Assembly: GCF_002797555.1 (NCBI RefSeq)
Contig: NZ_PGFA01000005.1
Coordinates: forward strand, 62,001-126,000
Length of the DNA stretch: 64,000 nt
From: Hymenobacter chitinivorans DSM 11115
Lineage (GTDB): Bacteria > Bacteroidota > Bacteroidia > Cytophagales > Hymenobacteraceae
Direction: 5' to 3'
This document shows positions 10,601-19,171 of this stretch, piece by piece. The notes under the pieces were generated by a model. It searched no databases and was not told where the DNA came from. It worked only from the letters and a program-made list of their open reading frames with translations. Position 1 is the first letter of the stretch. The number at the start of each line of letters is the position of its first letter. The position numbers and the translations under genes are program-made.

Positions 10601-10919
10601 CTACTTCGCCCAGCGTCTTGGTATCGGCACCCAGGCCGACGTCAATCGTAGTGGCGCCGCCGATCGGACGATCAACGGAGATGTAGCCAATAGAAGTGAA
10701 GGAAAGCGTAGTGGCCGAAGCCGGTACACTCAGCGAATAGGTACCATCCGAGTTGGTGGAAGCACCAACGGTGGTGCCTTTCACCAGCACGGTAACCCCG
10801 GGCAATCCCTGACCGTTGGCCCGGTCAGTGACCCGTCCCGAAATGGTCCGATCCTGCGCGATGGCCTGCTGCAACAGGCTAGTCATCAGCAGGATGACCA
10901 TAAATAAGAGTTTTTTCAT
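7664..10919 (-). pseudogene. SusC/RagA-family TonB-linked outer membrane protein, frameshifted by a 10-bp repeat
   Basis: The upstream frame gives a normal SusC: signal peptide to AIAQ (about residue 22), CarboxypepD-regulatory-like domain, plug (VVIRGNKSLFG, LFVVDGVPISN) and barrel. Near the end, FVKLREAA is followed by out-of-frame sequence and a stop at 7773. Three tandem copies of GAAGCTGCGC (7882-7911) cause this. With two copies the frame reads KLREAALTYSLPK, VGRNLW and a C-terminus NVRISF, stopping at 7664. That restored protein would be 1081 aa and end 11 bp before the SusD start. The KLRE-LTYSLPK and RNLW segments are standard in the family, so the two-copy form is surely ancestral. 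The present form would lose the last strands and the terminal Phe and probably cannot insert. Cause may be real slippage, phase variation or an assembly error. Confidence 0.85.
7882..7911 (-). repeat. Three tandem copies of a 10-bp unit inside a SusC gene
   Basis: Plus-strand copies GCGCAGCTTC lie at 7882-7891, 7892-7901 and 7902-7911 and are identical. Because 10 is not a multiple of 3, each gain or loss of a copy shifts the reading frame. Two copies give the intact SusC frame. Confidence 0.97.
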
Positions 10920-11197
10920 TTGACTGTTGGTTTGGTGAGTGAAAAGGTAAAGAGATAGTTGTGAAAGTGGGCGAATAGGGCAAGTATAGCGGGAAAAACG
11001 GCATTTAGCAACTTTTAGGAAACATAGGGAAGCCGCTACTTCTCACTAATTTCTGTTGCCAACTACCTCGTCCATGCGTTTGCGGAGGCAATTGTAAGCT
11101 GCACCGGATATGTACAAGTTACTGAATCCGGCCCGTAAAAACAGATTTTGGACCGCGTAGAGCTAGTATATTTACCTTCAGCAATATAGAGCTCAGG

Positions 11198-12275
11198 TCA
11201 GTTTTGCATTAAGAAGCCCTTAATGTACTCGTCCAGGTCACCGTCCAATACGGCCTGTACATCGGTGCGCTCAATACCGGTACGCAAATCCTTGATCAGC
11301 TTGTAGGGATGCAACACGTAGTTGCGGATTTGAGAGCCAAAGTCGATACGTTTTTTACCGGCTTCAATCTTGTCGCGCTCGGCGTGGCGCTTGTCCATCT
11401 CGATCTGGTAGAGCCGGGACTTGAGCATGCGCAGAGCGTGCTCCTTGTTCATGAGCTGGCTGCGCTCAATCTGAACGGCAATGATAATACCCGACGGAGC
11501 GTGAGTGAGCCGCACGGCCGTTTCGACCTTGTTCACGTTCTGCCCACCGGCGCCGCCGGCTCGGTACGTGTCCCAGGTAATATCGGCCGGATTGATCTGA
11601 ATGTTGATGGTTTCGTCAACGACCGGGTAGGCAAACACCGAGGCAAAGGACGTGTGGCGGCGCCCGCTGCTGTCGAAGGGAGAGATGCGCACGAGGCGGT
11701 GCACGCCAATCTCGCTTTTGAGGTAGCCGTAGGCGAAGTCGCCGTCAATTTCCAGGGACGCCGACTTGATGCCGGCGCCTTCGCCGGGCTGGTAGCTGAG
11801 CTGCCGTACGCTGAAACCGTGCTTTTCGCCCCACATGATGTACATGCGCATCAGCATTTCGGCCCAGTCCTGGCTTTCGGTGCCGCCGGCGCCGGGGTTG
11901 ATGTCGATGATGGCAGAAAGCTGGTCTTCCTCGTCGGAGAGCATGCGTTTGAATTCGAGCTGCTCCACGAGCTGCTGCGCCGCGTCGAACTCCTGCTGGA
12001 TTTCGGCTTCGGTAACGTCGCCTTCGCGGTAAAATTCAAACAGAACTTCTACGTCGCCAACGGCCTTTTCGACTTTCTCGAAATCGTCGGTCCAGACTTT
12101 AACCGATTTGATATCTTTCAAAATAGCCTCAGCTTTCTTGGAATCGTCCCAGAAGCCGGGGGCGGTGGTCTGCTTTTCGGTTTCTACGACCTGGGCTTTG
12201 CGGTTGTCGTAGTCAAAGGTACCTCCTCAAGGCCTCAGCGCGGCCCTTCAATTCCTTAACCTGGTCTTGGGTCAT
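11198..12275 (-). CDS. prfB: Peptide chain release factor 2, with programmed +1 frameshift
   Basis: RF2 recognises UGA and UAA and releases the finished protein from the ribosome. The long frame (12121 downward) holds the peptidyl-hydrolase part with GGAGGQNVNK and the anticodon-like region near SPFDSSGRRHTSF. The gene starts earlier, at the ATG at 12275: 20 codons (MTQDQVKELKG...) run to an in-frame TGA at 12213-12215. The sequence there is AGG AGG TAC CTT TGA C: an internal Shine-Dalgarno-like AGGAGG three bases before CTT and a TGA with poor C context, exactly as in the known RF2 autoregulatory site. A +1 shift continues DYDNRKAQVVETEK into the main frame, giving 358 aa. Low RF2 should favour shifting, so the protein controls its own level. 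Confidence 0.95.
12213..12227 (-). promoter_or_regulatory. Programmed +1 ribosomal frameshift site of prfB
   Basis: On the minus strand: AGGAGGT, then AC, CTT and TGA followed by C. The stop is at 12213-12215, the slippery CTT at 12216-12218 and the AGGAGG at 12222-12227. Spacing matches the classical RF2 site. Confidence 0.93.
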
Positions 12276-12313
12276 TGGAAAAAAAGATGAATGTTGAAAA
12301 AATGGGTGTAGGG

Positions 12314-12321
12314 CAAAGATA
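12314..12321 (-). promoter_or_regulatory. Probable -7 promoter box of prfB
   Basis: TATCTTTG on the minus strand matches the Bacteroidota -7 consensus TAnnTTTG, 38 bp before the prfB start. No clear -33 TTTG is seen. Confidence 0.5.
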
Positions 12322-12332
12322 AGTAATGCAAA

Positions 12333-12367
12333 ACGCCCGCCGCCGAATACCTATCGGCGGCGGGCGT
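12333..12367 (-). terminator. Intrinsic terminator of ilvE
   Basis: A perfect 14-bp GC-rich stem (ACGCCCGCCGCCGA at 12333-12346 with its complement at 12354-12367) followed on the minus strand by TTTT. It lies just past the ilvE stop at 12394. Confidence 0.8.
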
Positions 12368-12393
12368 AGCCCGAAGAAGGCCGCTTTAGGCCG

Positions 12394-13458
12394 TTATACC
12401 TGCACCATCCAGTGGTGAGTGTCGGGTGCTTCACCGGTGCGGATGTCGCTTAGAATAGCGCTGGCCTTCTGGGAAAAGGAGTTAGTAGTAGGCGTGGGCA
12501 GGCTGTAATCCTGGCCTTGGTAGCCGATGGTGGCAATGGGCGCAATAGTAGCCGCTGTGCCTACCCCGAAGGCTTCCTGCAGCGTGCCGTTGGCCTGGGC
12601 CGCCATTACTTCCGTGGCCGATACCTTGCGCTCCTCCACGGGCATACCCAGGTCGCGGGCCACTTGCAGCACGCTCTTGCGGGTAATGCCGTCCAGAATG
12701 GAGGTGCTCAGGGCCGGGGTGATGACTTTGCCGTCGATAACGAACATAACGTTCATTGTACCCGACTCCTCAATGAACTGGTGAGCCGACGAATCGGTCC
12801 AGAGCAGTTGGTGGTAGCCTTCCTGCTGGGCCAGCTTGGTGGGCCACATGGCCGCGCCGTAGTTGCCAGCGGCTTTGGCATAGCCGGCGCCACCCTCGGC
12901 CGAGCGGACGAACTTCTCTTCGAAACGTACCCGCAGTGGCTTGTTATAGTACAAGCCAACGGGGCAGGTGAAGATCATAAAGCGGTAGTTGTCCGAAGGC
13001 CGCACCCCAATAAAGCCGTCGGTGGCAAACATGAAGGGGCGGATGTAGAGGGCGCTGCCGGGAGCTTTGGGCACCCAGTTGGCATCGAGGCGAATCAGCT
13101 GGGACAAACCCTGCATGAACAGCTCCTCGGGCAGCTGGGGCATGCACATCCGTTCGGCCGAAAGGTTGAGGCGTTGCAGGTTGTCGTAGGGGCGGAACAA
13201 GGCAATTTCGCCCTGAGGATTTTTGTAGGCCTTCATGCCCTCGAAAATGGCCTGGCCGTAGTGCAGAGCCGAGTTGGCGGGGCTCACGGCCATGTCGCCG
13301 TAGGGTACAATCTGGGGCTCCTGCCATTCGCCATCCTGATAGTCGACAACAAACATGTGGTCGGAGAATACCTTGCCGAATTCAAGGTTGGCAGGATCCA
13401 GCTCCTGAAGGCGGGAAGCCGTGGTGCGCTGGGTCCGAATAGTGAGTGTGTCGAGCAT
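12394..13458 (-). CDS. ilvE: Branched-chain amino acid aminotransferase
   Basis: A 354-aa fold-type IV PLP enzyme that moves the amino group between glutamate and the keto acids of leucine, isoleucine and valine. HYGQAIFEGMKAYK (about 67-79) and the PLP lysine in GYAKAAGNYG (Lys195) are in place, and the length fits the eukaryote-like class II BCATs rather than the shorter E. coli type. The C-terminal part has EAFGVGTAATIAPI. It follows the adenosyltransferase gene with a 66-bp gap and ends before a strong terminator, so it closes this minus-strand run. Confidence 0.95.
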   Translation of the reverse strand: MLDTLTIRTQRTTASRLQELDPANLEFGKVFSDHMFVVDYQDGEWQEPQIVPYGDMAVSPANSALHYGQAIFEGMKAYKNPQGEIALFRPYDNLQRLNLSAERMCMPQLPEELFMQGLSQLIRLDANWVPKAPGSALYIRPFMFATDGFIGVRPSDNYRFMIFTCPVGLYYNKPLRVRFEEKFVRSAEGGAGYAKAAGNYGAAMWPTKLAQQEGYHQLLWTDSSAHQFIEESGTMNVMFVIDGKVITPALSTSILDGITRKSVLQVARDLGMPVEERKVSATEVMAAQANGTLQEAFGVGTAATIAPIATIGYQGQDYSLPTPTTNSFSQKASAILSDIRTGEAPDTHHWMVQV

Positions 13459-13524
13459 AAGCAGGATAGTGGGAGAGTGGGAAAAGAGCGGGTGGGAGAA
13501 AGAGGGAGCATCCCTGAAACGGGC

Positions 13525-14076
13525 CTAGGACAGGCGCGGTTTCCAGGTAACTTCTTCGGCCTTTAATTCGTGCGCCATCTGCCGGCTGAGCACGAATAAA
13601 TAGTCGGATAAACGGTTGAGGTACATGACCACCAGGTCGGCCACGAAGGAGTCTTCGCGCAGGGCAATAACCAGGCGCTCGGCGCGGCGGCACACGCAGC
13701 GGGCTACGTGGGCGTAGGAAACTGAGGGGTGGCCGCCGGGTAGAATAAACACGCGCAGCTCGGGCAAGTCTTCATTCATCCGGTCCATTTCGCGCTCCAG
13801 CAGCAGAACGTCTTCCTCGTGCAGGTCCGGAATTTTCATCTTCGACTTCTCCGGGTCAGAGGCCAGGGAGGCGCCCATGGTGAAGAGCCGGTCCTGGATT
13901 TCCTTGAGCAGGTCGCGGCGGCCGGCGTTTACGTCCTGGTCGCGCACCAGGCCCAGGTAAGAGTTGAGCTCGTCGACGGTGCCGTAGCACTCAATGCGCA
14001 GGCTGGACTTTGGAACCCGGGTGCCGCCGATAAGCGAAGTAAGGCCTTTGTCGCCGGTTTTGGTGTAGATCTTCAT
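13525..14076 (-). CDS. PduO-type cob(I)alamin adenosyltransferase
   Basis: A 183-aa protein that transfers the adenosyl group of ATP to cob(I)alamin to make coenzyme B12. The N-terminus MKIYTKTGDKGLTSLIGG is the ATP-binding signature of this family, and RVPKSSLRIECYGTVDELNS follows. The helical bundle carries the conserved YAHVARCVCRRAER segment (around 120-135) and ends YLNRLSDYLFVLSR. No B12 biosynthesis genes or B12-dependent enzymes are in the window, so it is likely used for salvaged cobalamin. Confidence 0.93.
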   Translation of the reverse strand: MKIYTKTGDKGLTSLIGGTRVPKSSLRIECYGTVDELNSYLGLVRDQDVNAGRRDLLKEIQDRLFTMGASLASDPEKSKMKIPDLHEEDVLLLEREMDRMNEDLPELRVFILPGGHPSVSYAHVARCVCRRAERLVIALREDSFVADLVVMYLNRLSDYLFVLSRQMAHELKAEEVTWKPRLS

Positions 14077-14169
14077 GCAGTGAGCGAAGGACAGAGGGCG
14101 GGAGCTGAGGTTGCAGAAAAAACAAGAACAAAAAAGTCAGCTCAATGTCGGCAGCTCGTCCTTGGAAAG

Positions 14170-14883
14170 TCAGCTGAGGATGTGGGAGGCCACTTTCTGG
14201 TTGGGCACATCCGACTCAACCTGCCCGTCGCGCAGGCGCACGATGCGGTGGGCAAAGTTGGCAATATCCTCTTCGTGGGTTACCATGATAATGGTATTAC
14301 CCTTGGCGTAGAGGGCCTCAAACAAATCCATGATTTCGTGGCTGGTCTTGGAGTCGAGGGCGCCGGTGGGTTCGTCGGCCAGCAGCACGCTAGGGTCGTT
14401 GACCAGGGCCCGGGCAATGGCTACGCGCTGGCGCTGACCACCGGAAAGCTCATTGGGCTTGTGCTTGGCCCGGGTGTCGAGGCCTACGCTTTTAAGGGCC
14501 ATCATAGCCTTTTCTTCCCGGTCCGACTTGCTGTAGCCCGCGTAAATCAGGGGCAGGGCCACGTTGTCGAGGGAAGTAGCCCGGGGCAGCAGGTTGAAGC
14601 TCTGGAAGATAAAGCCAATTTCCTTGTTGCGCACGTCGGCCAGCTGGTTGTCCGACATGCTGCTCACGTTCTTGCCGTTCAGAATATAAGTACCCCGCGT
14701 GGGCGTGTCGAGGCAGCCCACGATGTTCATTAGCGTCGACTTGCCCGAGCCCGAAGGTCCCATGAAGGCGACATACTCGCCCCGCTGAATGGTGATGGTA
14801 ACGGACCGCAGTGCCTGGATGAGCTCGGTGCCCATCTGGTATTCCTTCGCAATGTCGTGGGTTTCAATGACAGGCTGTAACAT
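14170..14883 (-). CDS. ABC transporter ATP-binding protein (LolD/MacB type)
   Basis: A 237-aa ATPase. Walker A is GPSGSGKST (42-50), the signature LSGGQRQRVAIARAL begins at 146 and Walker B is LLADEPTG (about 167-174) followed by ALDS. The sequence is most like the LolD/MacB/FtsE group, which drives mechanical work at the membrane or lipoprotein release rather than solute import. No permease of the MacB/LolCE type is adjacent. The upstream neighbour, 18 bp away, is a 1017-aa polytopic TPR protein; whether they work together is unknown. Confidence 0.9.
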   Translation of the reverse strand: MLQPVIETHDIAKEYQMGTELIQALRSVTITIQRGEYVAFMGPSGSGKSTLMNIVGCLDTPTRGTYILNGKNVSSMSDNQLADVRNKEIGFIFQSFNLLPRATSLDNVALPLIYAGYSKSDREEKAMMALKSVGLDTRAKHKPNELSGGQRQRVAIARALVNDPSVLLADEPTGALDSKTSHEIMDLFEALYAKGNTIIMVTHEEDIANFAHRIVRLRDGQVESDVPNQKVASHILS

Positions 14884-14901
14884 GAGCAGCGGGGTTTGGT
14901 C

Positions 14902-17900
14902 CTAATTCCAGGGGGTAGCGGCAGCCGTTTGAGTGGCCCGCCGGGCGTTATACTGCGAAAGAAAGGTACTGTATTCCGCGGGTGAAAGCAACGGACGCAG
15001 CTTTTCCAGAGAAGCTGCGGCGTATTCGCCCAGGCCCGCCGGAATAGCGGCCAGCGTGTAGGCCTTGAGCAGGGGCACCGACTCCGGGTTGTACTCCAGG
15101 CCCTTGAGCAGGGCGTTATAGGCGGGCATATCCTGCTGGCGGCTCAGGTAGAAGTCGGCGGCAGCCAGTACAGCCTGCTCCAGGTACGGGGCTTCGCGTA
15201 CCACCTGGGCGTAGAACTTGGCTGCCGCGGGAGCTTGGTTTTCCGCTTGCGCCAACGCCGCCCGATAATACAGTTGGTAGGGCCGGTCGAGGCGGCTGAA
15301 GTACCCCTGCTGCACGACGGTGCGCAGCTGGGGCAGCTGCTTGCTTTGCAGGTAAAGCTGGCCCCGCAGCACGTTCCAGGCCGAGCCGGTGGGCGTAGCC
15401 GTAGCCGGTTTCGGGGCAAACAGCTCCAGGGCCTGTTGGGCCGCCGGCAGCTGGCCAGCCAGCAGTGCCCGCGGAATCTGGGCCAGCAGGGCAGCCTCGC
15501 GGGAAGCGGCAGTACTCAGGCCGGCAGCCCGGGGCACGAGGCTTTCCGGATACAGCGAGCCACCGCGCAGCACCAGATACTGCGCCTTCACCGAGTCGGG
15601 AGCAGCGGGGTACTGGGTGTTGAAGTCCAAGTTCAGCACCGAGAGCAGCCGCTGGGCCCGCCGGCTGGTGCCAAAGGTCTTATCGGGTAATGCCTGCTGA
15701 GCCGAAAAGCGGGCCGAATCGGGCTGGTTTAGGAGCGCTAGGGCGTAGGCCCGGAACAGGGCGGCTTCCGCGTAGCCATTGCGGTGGGCATCGGCGAGGC
15801 GGGCCGCGGCGGGGCGGTACTGCTGCTGTTCCAGAAGCCACAAACCCCACAGGTTTTGGTAGTAGGCGCTGCCCGCGGAGTTGCCAGTCGTCAGCGGCAG
15901 CAGGGTATTTTGGGCCGCCACGGTCTGGCCCCCGTAGTGCTGGGTTAGAGCGCGCAGAAAGGTCAGCTGGTCGGCGTAGGCGCTGTTGTCGGGCTGCTGG
16001 GCCAGGCGTGCCAGCAGCGGCAGCTGGCTGGTATCGGCTAGCGCGGCGCGGTGCAGGGCGTCGTGGTAGAGGCGGGCAAACCCGGCCGTGGTCAGCACCG
16101 GCGAAGGCAGTTCCACTGGGGCTGGCTTTTGGGGCTTACCCGTTAGCAGGTAAAGCAGGGAAACGTTGCTGTCCCAGGCGGCATTGTCGGCGCCGCCTTT
16201 ACGCTCGGCAATCAACTGGCGGGCGGCCGCAACCTGTTGGTTTTGCAGCAGAAACGCCAAGCGGTTAGTTTCCACGGCCGAACTATTGGGCGCCAGCGCC
16301 TCGGCCCGCTGCAGATAGTAGTCTACCGAGTCGGTGAGGGTGGAGCGGGTGTAAAGCTGGGCCAGGTCGTTGGCCAAGCGGGCACTGCGGGGCGTATTTT
16401 TGATGCCTTGGCGCAAAACGGCCAGCCGGTCGAAAAAGTCGCCGGGCTCATTGTAGAGCGCGGCCAGGCGCAGTGAAATCTTTTCCGAAGGTGCCCGGCT
16501 TAAGGCCCGGCGCAGGGCGTTTATTTCGTTCTGACGCTGGGAGCGGAAGTGGTAGAGCGCCGCCCGGCCCATGCTGGCGCGGTGGTTGTGCTGGTCGAGC
16601 ACGTCACTTTCGGCGTAGTAGCGTTCCGCCAGCAAGGCCAGTCCATCGGCATTAGGTTGCTCCTCGCTCTGCAGGCGGGTTAGGTCGCCCACGTTGTTGA
16701 AGTAGCCGGCCTGCACCTGGTCGAGCACAAAGAAGTTGTTGCGCATCTCCACGGCCAGCAAGCTGCCAATTCCCACCACGTACACGATGTAGAAGGGCAG
16801 ACGCCTGGGCTCGTACACCACCCGGAACACGCGCAGCTTCTGGCGAATCAGGGTGACGAAGTTGAAGAGCACGTAAATCAGAAAGGCCGTGCCCACGCAA
16901 AGCAGAGCCAGGGCCGTAAAGTCGCGGGCGGCGCTGAGCAGCGGGTCGTTGGCGGTGGCAAAGGCAAAGCCCAAAAAGCCCGCTGCCACGGTCAGCAGCA
17001 CCAGAAACAGCAGCTGCGCCGCGGCAAAAGGCACAAACTCCCCGTAGGTAGCGGCCCGGCGCCGCAGGTTCAGCCAGCTGATAACGGCCGCCGGCAGCAG
17101 CAGTACCAGGGGGTCGAGGCTGACGCCGGGCAGAATCAGCAGCTCACCGTTGTTCCAGTAATAAAGCAGCAGAGTGCCCAGATACAGCCCACTGGCCAGT
17201 AGAAACGGTAAAATGCCAAAGCGGCTGCCCGGGTTTTCGGCCTGGGAATTAAACCACAGCAGCCCGTAGATATTCTCAAAGCTGAGCCAGAGCACCAGCA
17301 AGGCTACGGCCGCAGCCCCGCTGCTGGTAGCGTAGCTCACCAGGTGCAGAGCAGTGGTATCGGCTGGGTTGTCGCTGCGCTGAAACAGCAGCGCGGCCAG
17401 GCCCGCTACTAGTAAGGCAAAGGTCAGGAGGCGGCGGCCCTGGGGCACGTCGGTCCAGAAGGCGTGGAACACGTAGGCCGGCACGCCCAGCGTCAGCAGG
17501 CTCAGAATTAGGAAATACTGCTCCCGCGAATCGAAAACGCCGAGCATATCGGCATTAAACGACATCAGCAGGAAAAACAGCAGGGCCATGCCCGCCACAA
17601 ACGACAGGCGCGGCAGAGTGCTGATGACGGCCAGGTAAAATACCAGCGCTACGGCCAGCAGGCCCAGCAAGGCCACGGCCGCGTCGGGCCGCACGAAGGG
17701 CCCGGTCACGTCGTGGGTAGCACTCACCAGGTAGCCATTGACGCGCACCGGCAGCTCATCGAGGCCAATACGCACGTGCTGGAGCACGGTGGGCACGGGC
17801 TTGAGCTGGGCTACTTCCTGCACCCGCAGCGTGTAGTCGTCGCCGGTGAAGTAATAATACAGGGCCAGGGCCAGGGCAAGACCAGCCAGCAGGCCCAGAA

Positions 17901-17955
17901 TCCAGCGGATCAGGCGCCAGCCGGAAAAGCGGGGAGAAGAAAGCGGGAGCGTCAA
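14902..17955 (-). CDS. Large polytopic membrane protein with C-terminal TPR-like repeats, function unknown
   Basis: A 1017-aa protein. Residues about 15-400 contain roughly ten hydrophobic segments (for example LIRWILGLLAGLALALALYY near the start and FYIVYVVGIGSLLAV near 395). After that the sequence is soluble and alpha-helical with many A/L/Y-rich repeats of about 34 residues, such as LANDLAQLYTRSTLTDSVDYYLQRAEALAPNSS-like stretches typical of tetratricopeptide repeats. It starts 9 bp after gatC stops and ends 18 bp before an ABC ATPase. I do not recognise a catalytic motif. It may be a scaffold in the envelope; coupling to the ATPase is possible but unproven. Confidence 0.8.
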   Translation of the reverse strand: MTLPLSSPRFSGWRLIRWILGLLAGLALALALYYYFTGDDYTLRVQEVAQLKPVPTVLQHVRIGLDELPVRVNGYLVSATHDVTGPFVRPDAAVALLGLLAVALVFYLAVISTLPRLSFVAGMALLFFLLMSFNADMLGVFDSREQYFLILSLLTLGVPAYVFHAFWTDVPQGRRLLTFALLVAGLAALLFQRSDNPADTTALHLVSYATSSGAAAVALLVLWLSFENIYGLLWFNSQAENPGSRFGILPFLLASGLYLGTLLLYYWNNGELLILPGVSLDPLVLLLPAAVISWLNLRRRAATYGEFVPFAAAQLLFLVLLTVAAGFLGFAFATANDPLLSAARDFTALALLCVGTAFLIYVLFNFVTLIRQKLRVFRVVYEPRRLPFYIVYVVGIGSLLAVEMRNNFFVLDQVQAGYFNNVGDLTRLQSEEQPNADGLALLAERYYAESDVLDQHNHRASMGRAALYHFRSQRQNEINALRRALSRAPSEKISLRLAALYNEPGDFFDRLAVLRQGIKNTPRSARLANDLAQLYTRSTLTDSVDYYLQRAEALAPNSSAVETNRLAFLLQNQQVAAARQLIAERKGGADNAAWDSNVSLLYLLTGKPQKPAPVELPSPVLTTAGFARLYHDALHRAALADTSQLPLLARLAQQPDNSAYADQLTFLRALTQHYGGQTVAAQNTLLPLTTGNSAGSAYYQNLWGLWLLEQQQYRPAAARLADAHRNGYAEAALFRAYALALLNQPDSARFSAQQALPDKTFGTSRRAQRLLSVLNLDFNTQYPAAPDSVKAQYLVLRGGSLYPESLVPRAAGLSTAASREAALLAQIPRALLAGQLPAAQQALELFAPKPATATPTGSAWNVLRGQLYLQSKQLPQLRTVVQQGYFSRLDRPYQLYYRAALAQAENQAPAAAKFYAQVVREAPYLEQAVLAAADFYLSRQQDMPAYNALLKGLEYNPESVPLLKAYTLAAIPAGLGEYAAASLEKLRPLLSPAEYSTFLSQYNARRATQTAAATPWN

Positions 17956-17964
17956 GACAGAAGG

Positions 17965-18252
17965 TTATTCCAGCACTTTAGGCACGCGGAAGTAGTCGGA
18001 ATCCTTGCGCGGGGCGTTGCGCAGGCCTTCCTGGTGGCTCACCGAGTTGTGGGCCTCGTCGGGGCGCAGCACGTTGATTTCGTGCGACAAATGCACCAGG
18101 GGCTCCACGTTGGTCGTGTCCAGCTCGCTGAGCTGGGCCACCCAGTCCAGAATCTTGTTCAGGTCGCCCAGCATCTGCTGCTCCTTGGTAGCGTCAAATT
18201 CGAGGCGAGACAGATGAGCCAGTTTGCGCAGGGTTGATAAATCGGTGCTCAC
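17965..18252 (-). CDS. gatC: Asp-tRNA(Asn)/Glu-tRNA(Gln) amidotransferase subunit C
   Basis: A 95-aa protein of the usual GatC size. It has LRKLAHLSRLEFDATKEQ near the start, LNKILDWVAQLSELDTTNVEPLVH in the middle and LRPDEAHNSVSHQEGLRNAP near the end, all family hallmarks. GatC stabilises GatA in the GatCAB complex that converts Glu-tRNA(Gln) to Gln-tRNA(Gln). gatA and gatB are not adjacent; in this phylum they are often unlinked. It sits 27 bp after the acyltransferase and 9 bp before the TPR protein, implying co-transcription. Confidence 0.93.
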   Translation of the reverse strand: MSTDLSTLRKLAHLSRLEFDATKEQQMLGDLNKILDWVAQLSELDTTNVEPLVHLSHEINVLRPDEAHNSVSHQEGLRNAPRKDSDYFRVPKVLE

Positions 18253-18279
18253 GGGTAAAAGGAAAAAGGGAAGTTCAGT

Positions 18280-19116
18280 TTAAGACTTGGGCAGCTCCAG
18301 CTCCGGGTTGGCCTGCGGGGCCGGGCTCGGTTCCGGTTTGGGCTTGCCCAGGCGGGACGGACCCGGAATACCGGCGGCTTCGGGCCGAAACGCGCTGGCA
18401 ATAGTACGAAAAGCCTCGTCCCGAATGCGGGGCACGTCGGCTGTGGTCAGGCCCTGAGTGAAAATGGGCTCGTGAATAACGACCTGCAGCGGCGTGTAGC
18501 GCACCCGGATACCGCCAACATCGGGCATAAAGCGGTGGTTCAACGGCATCGAAACCGGCACGATGGGCACGCCGGTGGCAATGGCCAGCTGGAAGGCCCC
18601 ATCCTTGAACGGACCCATTTCCTCGCCGGGCTTTTTGGAAATGGTGCCTTCGGGAAAAATCACCACCGAGCGGCCCGCTTCCAGGCTTTGCTTGGCTTGC
18701 ACCATGGCCCGGCCCCGGCTCACGGCGCTGTTGCGGTTCACGGTGATGTAGACGCTGCCGAAAATCGGGCCCCAGAGCGGGACTTTAGCCAGGGCGCTCT
18801 TGCCGATGATGTTCAAATAGCCGGGAATGGCCTTAAACAGCACCGGAATATCAATATAGGAGCTGTGGTTGGCTACGTAAATGCAGGGCTGCGCGGCCGG
18901 CAGCGGCTGTTTGCGGACGATATCCACCGGCATGCCCCACATCCGGATGGCAAACGTGGACCAGCCCCGGTTGAGGTTGTGCAGGTGCCGGTGCAAGGAC
19001 GGCTTGCGACCCAGCAGCACCTGAATGGGGTAGGTAACCACGAAGGGCAGCACAAACCAGAACGTGCTCCAGGTAGTGTAGATGCGGTGCCAGAGGTAGT
19101 GCAACAGTCGACGCAT
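18280..19116 (-). CDS. plsC: 1-acyl-sn-glycerol-3-phosphate acyltransferase (PlsC family)
   Basis: A 278-aa membrane-associated enzyme that adds the second acyl chain to lysophosphatidic acid to make phosphatidic acid. The catalytic HX4D motif is NHSSYID (His84-Asp89), followed by a glycerol-phosphate-binding block near 130 and FPEGT (154-158). An N-terminal hydrophobic stretch (about 13-35) anchors it. The C-terminus is a Pro-rich tail (PSRLGKPKPEPSPAPQ). A TATTTTTG promoter box ends 5 nt before the ATG, so the mRNA is probably leaderless. Some family members acylate other lysolipids, such as ornithine lipid precursors. Confidence 0.9.
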   Translation of the reverse strand: MRRLLHYLWHRIYTTWSTFWFVLPFVVTYPIQVLLGRKPSLHRHLHNLNRGWSTFAIRMWGMPVDIVRKQPLPAAQPCIYVANHSSYIDIPVLFKAIPGYLNIIGKSALAKVPLWGPIFGSVYITVNRNSAVSRGRAMVQAKQSLEAGRSVVIFPEGTISKKPGEEMGPFKDGAFQLAIATGVPIVPVSMPLNHRFMPDVGGIRVRYTPLQVVIHEPIFTQGLTTADVPRIRDEAFRTIASAFRPEAAGIPGPSRLGKPKPEPSPAPQANPELELPKS

Positions 19117-19121
19117 ACCGG

Positions 19122-19129
19122 CAAAAATA
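19122..19129 (-). promoter_or_regulatory. -7 promoter box of plsC, 5 nt from the start codon
   Basis: TATTTTTG (minus strand) matches TAnnTTTG and is followed by CCGGT and ATG. Transcription would begin at or next to the ATG. Confidence 0.6.
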
Positions 19130-19171
19130 CGAGCTATAATCTTAGAAGCCGTTTGGCGGCGGGTTTTCCAA

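Noticed and set aside
10920..11197. A gene or RNA between the second SusC and prfB
   Set aside because: No frame with coding character, no promoter-terminator pair and no strong stem was found; only a near-consensus TACCTTTT box (minus, 10942-10949) that may serve the SusC gene.
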